A DNA stretch of 33,102 nt, from positions 1 through 33,102 of the forward strand of contig JADLBW010000275.1 in NCBI GenBank assembly GCA_020847515.1, in the 5' to 3' direction. Source of the DNA: Pirellulales bacterium. GTDB lineage: Bacteria > Planctomycetota > Planctomycetia > Pirellulales > Lacipirellulaceae. Shown in pieces: positions 16,423-25,432 of this stretch. Made by a program: the position numbers and the translations under genes. Positions within the stretch are counted from its first letter, which is position 1. Every line of letters starts with the position of its first letter. The notes below the pieces were generated by a model. The model saw nothing but the letters and a program-made list of their open reading frames with translations. It ran no database searches and was not told where the DNA came from.

Positions 16423-19400
16423 TTATTGATCCGCCGGTTCGTCGCGAAGCTGCTCCAAGATTTCAGTCCATGTCATGCGCACCTGGCCGATGCGGCGAGC
16501 GAGGCGGTCGGAGGAGGAGACGTGGTTCATTCGCGAGCGGGCCTCGGTTACCTCGTCCTCCAGGGCGGAGAGCCAATCGGGCACGTCCAGTCCGGCGCCG
16601 TGCGGCTCGCTGACCAGGTCGGCGATTTCCTGCTCCAGCGCGTCGAACGCCCGCTGGCGGCGTTTGCCTTGCTCGTTCATCGCCGGCTCGACCATGGCCC
16701 GCAACCGGTCGATGACCAGCGGCCGCACGAACCGCTCGCTGAGCCGATCGGCGATCGTCGGCAACTGCATGCCGTAGGCGGCCGACAGCGCGGCCAACTG
16801 GCGCTGGTACTTGTCGGCGACGTCGCTGGTTCGCTCGGCAAAGGCTTGCCGCCACATTTCGGCGGCGGCGTCTTGATGTCGCCGCGCCAGGATTTCGTGG
16901 GCCCAGACGACGGGCTTGAGATTCCACGCCACGCGGTCGTAGCCGGCCCGCAGCCGGAGGAAATCGATAAACGCGTAGAGCAATTCGCCATGATCGCTTT
17001 GGGTGGTCGTGGTGTTGTAATCGCGATAGACGCGATAGTTCTCCACCACGGCCTCAATCGCCAGCGAGAGCATCTCGACGGCTTCTTCGCGCGGCGTCTG
17101 CGCGTGGAGTTCCGCGAGGAGTCGTATGTCCTCGACCGCATCTTCGTTCTTGCTCAGCGCGTCGATCCATTCCTCGACTCCCTGATGCAGGATGCCGCGG
17201 AGGTTGCCGAGGCTGAGGAATTTCTGGGTGAACAGGTCGCCGCCGTAGCGCTCGATGAACGCGACGAATTTCTCCCATTGCTCGGTCGACGACAACTTTT
17301 CGACCACGCTCAGCCGCAGCGTGCGACTATGAGCGAGCCACCGATCGAGCTGCCGTTCGGTGAGTTGCTGCAGCACGTCGACCAGGACGTGATCGACGTC
17401 GCGAATTTGGCCGGCCCGCGCCGGGGCGTCCCACCCCTCGGCCGATTCGACGACCGCCCGCACGACCGCCTGGTACCCGTTTTCAAAGAGGGTATCGAAT
17501 TCGGTGACGGCGCCTTGTTCGACGGGGTGATCGCGTTCGAGCTGCTGCGCCAGATCGAGCAGCTCGCAGGTTTCGCGGATCAGCCCCAGCCGCGGCAGCC
17601 AGCCCAGCAGATCGTGGAGCAATCGCTGCAGCGAGCGGGTGACGACCACGTCGCGCGGCACGCCCCCGCGCGAGTGGGGCACGTACAGCATCTGCCGCGG
17701 CTTGAGCGACTCGAGGAACTTCGGCCATAGCCGCCGGACGTTCGACGGTTTTCCGGCCAGCACCGCGCGCAGCAGGTTGACCGAGATCCCGTCGATCGGT
17801 TCGCCGAATCGCTGCGCATCGCCGCGGTCGTTGCGCGTGGTCATCAGCAGCCTCGCGGCCGTAGCCGTTTCCACGCAGGTGCTGACGATCTTCTGGATGA
17901 CGGCGTCCTTGATGGTCCGCAGGCGGTCGTACTCGACGAGCGATTCGTGCGAGCCGGTCGGACGGCGAAAGCGGTAGCGGTGTACGGCTTCGAGCAGCTT
18001 GATGAGCCGCTCGTAGTTGGCGCCGGCCTGAGCGAGCCACTGATCGAGCACTTCGCGGCGCTCCGGGAGGCGGGCGTCGGCGCCCCAAGTGATCGCGGCG
18101 TGCTTCCACAGCCGCGCCACGGTGTTGAGGAAGCTCAACCGCTGCTCCAGGCGGCTGACCTCGTAATCCCATTCGGTGTTCAGCAGCTCGACGCCGTCGT
18201 CGGCCAGATCGCCTTCGACGCCGTCGTCGGTCGTATCGCGATAGACGAATTCGTCGTAGGCCGCGCCAAACAGGCCACCGCCCGGTTCATCCTCTTCTTC
18301 GTCGTATTCGTCCTCGTACTGGCTGTCATCGTCGTACTCGTAGTCGTACTCGAAGTCGGCGTCGTCGTCGAAATCGTCATCGTCGTCGTCGACGTCGTCC
18401 GTTGCATCGCCGAACGGATTTTCCTCGTCCGGCGGGTCGGACCCCGCCGAGCGGCCGGGCCCCAAGCGCAGCGCAGGGGCCTGCCAGTATTCTTCCGCGT
18501 TGGCTTCCAGGTAGGCGAAGAAGGTGGCCACCTGCGGCCAGTAGTCGACGCCGCTTTGATGCTGCAACGATTCGACCGTAGCCAGCCATTGGAACGCCAA
18601 CGGGTGAAACGAGATGTCCCCTTCGTCCAGCGGCGTGCGATCGCGCTGATAGACCCATTGCATCATCAGCGCGCGGGCGGCAACGACGTCGCCGTGGTCG
18701 AGCAGCGCCTCGATCACCAGTTGAAACGCCTTCGATGAATCGAACTGATCGACGAACAACCGCCAGAAGGCGACGTCCCCCGCGGCGGCGCCGGCCTTGT
18801 GCCAGGCGTTGAGGGCGCCGGCCACCAGGTTCGCCGAGACTTCGATTTCCTTGGCTACCAGGCGCTTGACGCCTTCGACGCTCGCGGAGGCGAACTGATC
18901 CCACCAGCGCGACAGCCGCGCCAGAATCGTCGAGAACCGCTTTTCCAGCGGCGTATTGTCCACGGCGGCAGCTTCGCTCCAGGCCCGCGCGGCCAGATCG
19001 AGAATCTGCTCGACAAGCTCGATCAGCTCGTCGACCCGCCAGTCGTGAACCGTGTTCTCCAGCGCGGGAAACAGGCTGTAGTTCGCCGCGAAGCCGACGA
19101 TGTTCCACGGATCGACCAGGGCCCCGCATTCGATGGCCCGGTGGAGCAGATCTTCCACCTCTTCGAGATCGGCGACCACCGGCTGCAGGTCGTCCCGATC
19201 GAGCGCGTCGTGGCCGGAGGTGAGGCGGCAATAGATGGCCGTGAGGATCCGCGCCGAGGCGACGCGGACGTAGTTGGCCTGCTTTTCGGCGGCTTCGGGT
19301 CGTCCCATGCGCGCGAACAGCAAGGCCAGGTGTACGCGTTGCAGTTGAACCGCGCGCCGCCGCGCCAGCTCGTGATTGAGGTGCTGGCGGGCGCCGCCGA

Positions 19401-20496
19401 ACGGCTGCCGCGTGCGGACCGCTTCCTCGCGAAGCGTAGCGCCGTGGTCGCCTTCCGCCTGGGCCAGTAGCTGTTGATAGAAGTCGTCGCGGTACGCGGC
19501 AATGTGCGGCAACAACGTCGAGAGCGTCACGGACGAATCGTGGCGGCCGGGCGCATCGCCGCTGGTGCCCGAGGCCATCAGAATCGTGCCCGCCAGTACG
19601 GCGGCCGCCTCATCGAGACGATCGTCCAGCGCGATCCCCGTCGGGCAGTGACGAGGGTCGCAGCGGGTCAGCAGGGCGTCGAGCGTCACCTGCTGCAGCA
19701 CGAACCGCGAATAATAGCCTTCGTTGGATATTTGGTGCGGATCCCACTGCCCAAAGTGATAGTTGGGCCGGCGGTTTACGGGATGGTCGAAATCGTAGGC
19801 CCGCGGGTCGAGTGCGATCTCCTCGAGCCGATCCAGGTCGAACCAGGCGCGGGCGAGGATGTCGGGGTCGGCGCGGCGGAGGATGGCCAGCGCGCGGGTG
19901 ATCAGCGGCTCATACTGCCCCGTCGCGGCGCCGGCGCCGCGGATGTACAGCGGGATCGGTCGCACGAATTCATGGGCGTACGGCTCGCTGCGAGCGCCCG
20001 ATTCCAACACGGCCGTCGGCCGGTAGCCGACGTAATCGTTCAGTTGATGAATGGCGCCCTCGACGACGCGCGCGGTTTCGTTCCCTGGCGGGCCCTGTGC
20101 GAGGATGGCCTCACAGGCGCGGCCGATGAAGAACGGGCGCCACAGCTCCTCGGGGCGCTGGTGGTGAAGCAGATCGCGGTGAAACTCGCAATAGGCCTTG
20201 GGCAGATCGACCGTGGCGAGCTGAATCACGGCTTCCGCCTGGCTGGCGTCGGCAAAGGCGCCGCCGGCGTTTTTCAGCGTTTTGACAGTCTTATGGAGCC
20301 AGCGGCCAAGCGTTTTCAGTACATCGCCGGGGGCCGCCGCGGCTTCGATCGAACGAAATAGCTCGTTGAGATTGCCCAGAAACCGTGCATCGCTGGCGCC
20401 CGAAGAAAAGTTGAGGTACCCGACCGCCTCCTCCAACAGGCGTACGTCCGCAGCGACAGGTTCAGGGGGCTGGGCTTTCAAGGTGAATACGCGCAA
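16423..20496 (-). CDS. 1357-residue cytoplasmic protein of unknown function
   Basis: I recognise no named domain. The protein is largely helical, without signal peptide or membrane helices. It is split by a strongly acidic low-complexity segment at about residues 690-745 (runs such as DDDDDDFDDDADFEYDYEYD). The halves on either side read like alpha-helical repeat scaffolds with many leucine/arginine helices. A motif ENPFGD precedes the acidic stretch. The start at 20496 is the only candidate that keeps the hydrophilic N-terminus. It faces the beta-propeller gene across a 335-base divergent promoter region. Confidence 0.7.
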   Translation of the reverse strand: MRVFTLKAQPPEPVAADVRLLEEAVGYLNFSSGASDARFLGNLNELFRSIEAAAAPGDVLKTLGRWLHKTVKTLKNAGGAFADASQAEAVIQLATVDLPKAYCEFHRDLLHHQRPEELWRPFFIGRACEAILAQGPPGNETARVVEGAIHQLNDYVGYRPTAVLESGARSEPYAHEFVRPIPLYIRGAGAATGQYEPLITRALAILRRADPDILARAWFDLDRLEEIALDPRAYDFDHPVNRRPNYHFGQWDPHQISNEGYYSRFVLQQVTLDALLTRCDPRHCPTGIALDDRLDEAAAVLAGTILMASGTSGDAPGRHDSSVTLSTLLPHIAAYRDDFYQQLLAQAEGDHGATLREEAVRTRQPFGGARQHLNHELARRRAVQLQRVHLALLFARMGRPEAAEKQANYVRVASARILTAIYCRLTSGHDALDRDDLQPVVADLEEVEDLLHRAIECGALVDPWNIVGFAANYSLFPALENTVHDWRVDELIELVEQILDLAARAWSEAAAVDNTPLEKRFSTILARLSRWWDQFASASVEGVKRLVAKEIEVSANLVAGALNAWHKAGAAAGDVAFWRLFVDQFDSSKAFQLVIEALLDHGDVVAARALMMQWVYQRDRTPLDEGDISFHPLAFQWLATVESLQHQSGVDYWPQVATFFAYLEANAEEYWQAPALRLGPGRSAGSDPPDEENPFGDATDDVDDDDDDFDDDADFEYDYEYDDDSQYEDEYDEEEDEPGGGLFGAAYDEFVYRDTTDDGVEGDLADDGVELLNTEWDYEVSRLEQRLSFLNTVARLWKHAAITWGADARLPERREVLDQWLAQAGANYERLIKLLEAVHRYRFRRPTGSHESLVEYDRLRTIKDAVIQKIVSTCVETATAARLLMTTRNDRGDAQRFGEPIDGISVNLLRAVLAGKPSNVRRLWPKFLESLKPRQMLYVPHSRGGVPRDVVVTRSLQRLLHDLLGWLPRLGLIRETCELLDLAQQLERDHPVEQGAVTEFDTLFENGYQAVVRAVVESAEGWDAPARAGQIRDVDHVLVDVLQQLTERQLDRWLAHSRTLRLSVVEKLSSTEQWEKFVAFIERYGGDLFTQKFLSLGNLRGILHQGVEEWIDALSKNEDAVEDIRLLAELHAQTPREEAVEMLSLAIEAVVENYRVYRDYNTTTTQSDHGELLYAFIDFLRLRAGYDRVAWNLKPVVWAHEILARRHQDAAAEMWRQAFAERTSDVADKYQRQLAALSAAYGMQLPTIADRLSERFVRPLVIDRLRAMVEPAMNEQGKRRQRAFDALEQEIADLVSEPHGAGLDVPDWLSALEDEVTEARSRMNHVSSSDRLARRIGQVRMTWTEILEQLRDEPADQ

Positions 20497-20831
20497 GGTG
20501 CAAAATTCGACGAGCCCCGCGGCAGCGGCCGGGGGCGAAGCGGCGCCGCGCCCATCCTGCCCTTGAGCGCACGAGGCCGACAGATACCGGCTTGGCCGCC
20601 GCGACGGGCGGCCCCGGCAATACGCCGTCTATGTCCCGATGGCCTTTATGGTACGGGACGGCCGCACGGGCGGTCTAGGCGCCCGGAGGGCGTGCTTGCA
20701 AGAGGCCGATATTCTTTGTCTGCAGCGCCGGGCCCGATTACACTAATTTGGGGCGCCGCGCGTGGCGCGGCCCGCTGCGCGGCTCGCCAGGCGCGCTGAA
20801 TTCTCACGCTATTTTTCCAAAAGTGCAGCCT
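20497..20831. other. Divergent promoter region of the giant protein and beta-propeller genes
   Basis: This is GC-rich and has no supported gene. A probable sigma-70-type promoter for the plus-strand gene lies at 20716-20744. I could not pick out a minus-strand promoter. Confidence 0.5.
20716..20744 (+). promoter_or_regulatory. Possible sigma-70 promoter of the beta-propeller gene
   Basis: A -35 TTGTCT (20716-20721) and a -10 TACACT (20739-20744) are separated by 17 bases. They lie about 88 bases upstream of the chosen ATG at 20832, in an otherwise GC-rich stretch. Confidence 0.35.
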
Positions 20832-22328
20832 ATGTACGCCGCAGCACCGATCTCCTTCCGACCGAGCGCCTCGCTGCTGCCAGCGCCGCGCCGCCGGCAG
20901 CTTGCAAAGTTGACCAGGGCGCTGGCGCCGGCGGCCGCGCTACTGTTTGCCGGCGACCGCGCCGCTGGGCAATCGCCGCTGGTGACGCAGGAGCAGGCGG
21001 CCCGCGTCGGGCTGGAGCGGGCCTGGTTCGCACAGGCGCCCGTCGATGCAGCCCGCAGCCGCGTGACGACCTGGTATCTGTATCTCGATCGCTTATATGC
21101 TGTCACCAACTCGGGCATTGTGACGGCGCTTAACGCAGAAACCGGCGAAGAACTCTGGTCCAAGCAGGTGGGCAAGCCCGGCTATCCGGCGTACGGTCCT
21201 AGCGCCAACGCCGATTACCTGGGGCTGATCAGCGGTTCGAAGCTCTACCTCCTTGATCGGCACGACGGGCGGGCTCAGTGGGTGCGCCCCGTCGGCAGCG
21301 CGCCGTCGTCGGGTCCCGCACTAAGCAACCAGTACGCCTACGTCGCGCTGGTGACCGGGCGCATCGAGGCCTACAAACTCGATGATCCCGACGCCCGCCC
21401 GTGGTACTACCAGTCGCGCGGCCGGACTTTCCTGAGGCCGACCGTCAGCGGCGAGCTGGTTAGCTGGCCGACGACCGAGGGGTTCCTCTATATCGGACGG
21501 GCTGACGACCCCGGGGTGCTCTTCCGGTTGCAGACTGCCGGAGACATCGTCACTTCGCCCGCCTACCAGGAGCCTAATCTCTACATTGCCTCGACCGACG
21601 GTTACCTCTATTGCATCAACGGAACCAGCGGGCGCGAGCAATGGCGATACTCGACCGGCTACGCCATCAGAAGCTCGCCGGCGATTGTTGGGCAGCAGGC
21701 GTATGTGGCTTCGTCCGAGCCGGCGATTCACGCCGTCAACGCCCAGACCGGCGCATGGCTGTGGGATGCCCCGGGCGTCGGGCACTTCGCCGCGCAGGGC
21801 AAGCAACACGTTTATGGATCGGACCGTTTTGGCAACCTGGTCGTGCTCGACGCGAAGTCGGGAGTGCTGGCGGCCCGCATGGCGACGGCCGAGGGGAGCG
21901 AGACGCTGGTTAACGACCAGTCGGATCGCATCTTCTTGGTGAACGACCACGGGCTCGTGCAATGCTTGCGGGAGATCGGCGCCGTCGAGCCGACGTTCTA
22001 CCAGAAGCTGCCCGCTCCGCCGGCTGAAGGGGCTGCTCCGGCAGAAGCTGGCGCCGCCCCGGCCGGTGCGCCGCCGGCGCCAGCGCCCGGGGCTGAGCCT
22101 GCCGAACCGCCCGCGGAGGACGAGACCAATCCGTTTGCCGAGCCGTCGGCGCCGGATGCGGACGGCGGAAATCCGTTTGCCGAGGCGCCTCCCAGGGCTG
22201 ACGAGCCCGCCGCCGACAGGACCGATCGAGAGATGGACACCCCGGTTGAAGAACCGCCGCCGGACGAGCCTGCGCCGGACGAGCCTGCGCCGGACGAGCC
22301 TGCGGCGGACGATAATCCATTCCGATAG
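20832..22328 (+). CDS. Secreted PQQ-like beta-propeller protein
   Basis: This is a 498-residue protein from the ATG at 20832; the earlier start at 20748 would add low-complexity residues before the signal. The signal segment is at about 25-48 (ALAPAAALLFAGDRAAGQ). Residues about 60-400 contain repeated beta-propeller blades of the PQQ/BamB type (TALNAETGEELWSKQVG, YCINGTSGREQWRYS, HAVNAQTGAWLWDAPG). The remainder is a disordered tail rich in Pro, Ala and Glu, with three NPF motifs and a tandem PDEPA repeat. An outer-membrane assembly or envelope scaffold role is possible. No BAM genes are near. Confidence 0.8.
   Translation: MYAAAPISFRPSASLLPAPRRRQLAKLTRALAPAAALLFAGDRAAGQSPLVTQEQAARVGLERAWFAQAPVDAARSRVTTWYLYLDRLYAVTNSGIVTALNAETGEELWSKQVGKPGYPAYGPSANADYLGLISGSKLYLLDRHDGRAQWVRPVGSAPSSGPALSNQYAYVALVTGRIEAYKLDDPDARPWYYQSRGRTFLRPTVSGELVSWPTTEGFLYIGRADDPGVLFRLQTAGDIVTSPAYQEPNLYIASTDGYLYCINGTSGREQWRYSTGYAIRSSPAIVGQQAYVASSEPAIHAVNAQTGAWLWDAPGVGHFAAQGKQHVYGSDRFGNLVVLDAKSGVLAARMATAEGSETLVNDQSDRIFLVNDHGLVQCLREIGAVEPTFYQKLPAPPAEGAAPAEAGAAPAGAPPAPAPGAEPAEPPAEDETNPFAEPSAPDADGGNPFAEAPPRADEPAADRTDREMDTPVEEPPPDEPAPDEPAPDEPAADDNPFR
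22259..22309. repeat. 15-base tandem repeat in the beta-propeller gene tail
   Basis: The unit ccggacgagcctgcg is repeated about three times and encodes PDEPA repeats just before the stop. Such units tend to vary in copy number between strains. Confidence 0.75.
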
Positions 22329-22462
22329 CCGTGTCCGCTTTCCCGACGGCGAGCCACGGGAGCAGCCGGTCCGCGTGCGCGGTAACCCGTCGGACCTGCC
22401 GCGATGCACCGTGACTTTGCCGAGACGTCCGACGTTGATTGTGCATCGGCGAGCAAGCGCCG

Positions 22463-23782
22463 TCACCATTTGTCTTGGCCTGTCAGCGCGAGCACGCTGG
22501 TCCATAACTCGCTTTCCGGATCAAGCTGCTTCTTGACGCCGGTCGCCGCCGTAAGCGGGACGTGCACGAGGTGGTTATGCCACAGGCCGACGAGCATGTC
22601 GGTCTTGCCGGCCATGGCGGCGTGAACTGCTGCGCGGGCGAACCGTTCGCACAGCAGCGAATCGACGGCCGCCGCCGGGAGGCTGCGAATGTAGTAGCTC
22701 GGGTCGAAGTACTTGACGCTGACGGGGGTCTGCTCGGCTTTGAAAAAGGCCTCGATGCGCCCTTTCAGATAGTAGCCGATATCGCCGAGGCGGCGATTCC
22801 CCGAGGCGTCGCACGCCTCGCCTTCAGCTTGCGCCAACATGGTTTGCCCCGCTCCTTCGGCCACCACGACGACGGCGTGCTCTCGTGCCGCCAGACGCCG
22901 CTTAAGCTTCGCCAGGAAGCCGCCGTCGCCGTCGAGTTCGAGCGGCAGCTCGGGAATCAGGCAGAAGTTCGCCTCGCCGCTGGCAAGCGTCGCGGAGGCG
23001 GCGATGAAGCCGGCTTCGCGACCCATTAGCTTGACCAGTCCGACGCCGTTGTAGACGGCCTTGGCTTCGACGTGGGCGCGGTCGATTACCGTTTCGGCCT
23101 CGCCCACCGCGGTGGCGAAGCCGAAGGTCATGAAGCAGAATCGGATGTCGTTATCGATGGTCTTGGGAATGCCCACGACGGCCAGCGGCGATCTTCGCTT
23201 CAGGGCCTCTTCGGCAATCGCCCGGGCGCCGCGCTGGGTGCCGTCGCCGCCGACGGTCAGCAGGATGTTCACCCCCTGGTCGAGCAGGAAATCGACCGTG
23301 CACTTCGCCTCCTGGGGGCCGCGGGAGGTCCCCAGGATCGTGCCCCCCTTGTGGTGAATGTCTTCGACCAGCTCGGGCGTGAGTGAAATCGGCGGCCGGC
23401 CGACCCGCGGGTTCAATCCCTCGAAGCCGAAGCGAATGCCCAGTACCTCCCGCACGCCGTAGTTGTACATCAACTCAAACACGCAGGTGCGAATGACGTT
23501 GTTGATGCCCGGGCACAGGCCGCCGCAGGTGACGATGGCGGCCTTGGTCTTCGCCGGCTCGAAGAAGATCTGCTGCCGCGCCCCGGCATGCTCCAGCGAC
23601 AGCGGGTTGAGCTCGCAGCCCGCGCGAAATCGCGGTTCATAGATCATGCGGGCGTTGGCATGGACGAAGTCGCCGCGATGATCGCCAGGCGTGGTGGAGA
23701 GGTTTAGCGGCGACTTGACTCGGCAGGGCCCGAGCGAAGCCACTTCGAGGTCCGATTGCTGGAGTGCGGAAGATGCTGCCAT
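22463..23782 (-). CDS. ATP-dependent 6-phosphofructokinase, plant-like type
   Basis: The enzyme phosphorylates fructose 6-phosphate at C1 in glycolysis. The 439-residue protein has GGLCPGINNVIR (87-98), GGDGTQRGA (178-186) and PKTIDND (206-212). The glycine after GGD and the overall pattern fit an ATP-using enzyme and match the plant-type clade, not the bacterial PfkA type. About 75 N-terminal residues precede the catalytic core. It is convergent with the beta-propeller gene, 134 bases away. There is no sign of an operon partner. Confidence 0.9.
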   Translation of the reverse strand: MAASSALQQSDLEVASLGPCRVKSPLNLSTTPGDHRGDFVHANARMIYEPRFRAGCELNPLSLEHAGARQQIFFEPAKTKAAIVTCGGLCPGINNVIRTCVFELMYNYGVREVLGIRFGFEGLNPRVGRPPISLTPELVEDIHHKGGTILGTSRGPQEAKCTVDFLLDQGVNILLTVGGDGTQRGARAIAEEALKRRSPLAVVGIPKTIDNDIRFCFMTFGFATAVGEAETVIDRAHVEAKAVYNGVGLVKLMGREAGFIAASATLASGEANFCLIPELPLELDGDGGFLAKLKRRLAAREHAVVVVAEGAGQTMLAQAEGEACDASGNRRLGDIGYYLKGRIEAFFKAEQTPVSVKYFDPSYYIRSLPAAAVDSLLCERFARAAVHAAMAGKTDMLVGLWHNHLVHVPLTAATGVKKQLDPESELWTSVLALTGQDKW

Positions 23783-24033
23783 GGCAGATAAGCGGAAGAT
23801 GAAAGGGGGATGTGCGGCGTTTTGAAGCTCGGCACGCCATTGCGCCTGCGCCGCTGGTGCGGCAACTTGCTTTGTAGAAGAGAACTCTGACGCGGTAAGT
23901 ACGCTGCTTGTCGTAGCGAGGCGCTGCGGTCAATCGCCGCCCGCGGCGCCCCGATAAGCTGCGTGGGCGACGCAGCGCAACGCTCGATACTGGCCGCTAG
24001 TGTACCCGCAATCGACGCGGCGGCTTAGCCCTT

Positions 24034-25050
24034 TCAGAGCCAGCCGTGCTGGCGATACCAGGCGACGGTCTCGGCGAAGCGCTCTTCCAATGTCGCAGCC
24101 GGGCGGTAGCCGAGCTGCGTGCGGAGTTTTTCATCGGAGCAAACCCAGCCTTTGGCCGTCGCCTCGCGGGCTTTGTCCCAGTTGACGATGCCCGCGCGGC
24201 CGCGCCTGCGCCCGGCCAGCTCGCCCATGGCGCCGGCGAACCAGAAGATCGGCTTGGGCAGCGGCAGCGTCGCCACCCGCCAGCCGGCCGCCTGGGCGGC
24301 CAGCAGGCCCATTTGGCCGTACGTCACGTGGCGATCCGCGGCAATGTAATAGCGTCCTTGGCCTGGCGGCGGCGCCGCGTCGCGCCCGGTGGTGCGCTCT
24401 GCTCGCTGGGCGATTCGCACCAGGGCGTCGCACAGGTCCGCCACGTGCACCAGCGAGATTGGAAACCGCCGAAAGCCCGGCGACAGGTGCACCGGCAGCA
24501 ATTTCATGCCGCGAAACATCTGCAAGCTTGCCCGATCGCCCTGACCGAAGACCATCGGCGGGCGGATGAACGACATCGAGAGGTCGGGCGCCGCCGCCAG
24601 CGCCGCTTGCTCGGCGGCCAGCTTGCTGCGTCCGTAGGCGGAGACCGGCCGGTCGGGATCGGTTTCGCGGCGGGGGGACTTCATCGTGCCGACGCCGCCG
24701 GCGGCCAGCGAACTGACCATGACCAGCACTGGCGGCGAGGCTTGCTCGGCGCAGACCTGCGCCAGCAGTCGCGTGCCTTCGACGTTGTCGCGAATGAACT
24801 CCTGCGATTTCAGGGCGGCCACCCGTCCGGCGAGGTGGAACACCACGTCGACGTTCTTCACCGCCGCCCGCAGGCTGGCGGCGTCGTCAAGGCTTCCCTG
24901 GGCGAATTCGAGGCTCAGCGAGTCGAGGAGTTCCAAGCGTGAGGTCGACCGTACCAGGCAGCGCACCTGGCAGAGGTCCTTGCAGAGACGCTGCGCAAGA
25001 TTCGATCCCACGAACCCGCTGGCGCCCGTGATTAAACAGCGTTGCATCAT
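24034..25050 (-). CDS. NAD-dependent epimerase/dehydratase (extended SDR)
   Basis: This 338-residue SDR-family enzyme has the Rossmann motif GASGFVG (9-15), catalytic Tyr139 and Lys143 in YGRSK, and an upstream serine pair (VSSLAAGG, 113-114). This fits nucleotide-sugar epimerases, dihydroflavonol-4-reductase-like enzymes and 3-beta-hydroxysteroid dehydrogenase-like enzymes. The substrate cannot be told. It starts MMQRC, and either methionine is possible. Its upstream neighbour is divergent. Confidence 0.88.
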   Translation of the reverse strand: MMQRCLITGASGFVGSNLAQRLCKDLCQVRCLVRSTSRLELLDSLSLEFAQGSLDDAASLRAAVKNVDVVFHLAGRVAALKSQEFIRDNVEGTRLLAQVCAEQASPPVLVMVSSLAAGGVGTMKSPRRETDPDRPVSAYGRSKLAAEQAALAAAPDLSMSFIRPPMVFGQGDRASLQMFRGMKLLPVHLSPGFRRFPISLVHVADLCDALVRIAQRAERTTGRDAAPPPGQGRYYIAADRHVTYGQMGLLAAQAAGWRVATLPLPKPIFWFAGAMGELAGRRRGRAGIVNWDKAREATAKGWVCSDEKLRTQLGYRPAATLEERFAETVAWYRQHGWL

Positions 25051-25432
25051 GGTCTTCTGGTGCGCTTAGCGAGCCATCTTGCTCAGCTCGACGGGCTTCA
25101 CGGAGGAACGCAGTGGTTGCGATGGGGGTAACTGCTGCTTGCTCGCGCCCGGCGAGCCTCGACGCGGCCCGCCGCTGCGCGGCGCAGGACTGATCAGCTC
25201 TTCACACTGGAGTTTTAGTGTGCCGTGTCCACGTCCGCGTCGACATGACGAATTCTCCCAAAGCATGGCCACGTCGGCGGACCTCCGTGGCCATGGCACC
25301 CACCTAGTTTGGAAAACTGTGTGTCCCTGCTGCGCGGCGAGATAAACTTGACCGCGGCTGCGACGGGCGTTTACAGTGACAGCCCGCCGCATCGGCCAGC
25401 CTTGCCACACGTCGCGTTGCGCGTGCCTCTCT
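25051..25432. other. Divergent intergenic region before the GNAT-like gene
   Basis: This 380-base region carries the palindrome at 25264-25295 and no gene I can support. Both flanking genes start here, so two promoters are expected; none is obvious. Confidence 0.45.
25264..25295. repeat. Perfect hairpin, member of a dispersed palindrome family
   Basis: The arms catggccacg (25264-25273) and cgtggccatg (25286-25295) are exact reverse complements around a 12-base loop. A similar core occurs at 9224-9250. Confidence 0.75.

Noticed and set aside
16354-17730. Plus-strand frame of 458 codons opposite the 1357-residue gene
   Set aside because: Shadow frame, compositionally typical of antisense GC-rich DNA, with no start site or domain.
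22329-22462. A terminator between the convergent beta-propeller and phosphofructokinase genes
   Set aside because: GC-rich sequence is present but I could not identify a clean stem with a following T-run on either strand.
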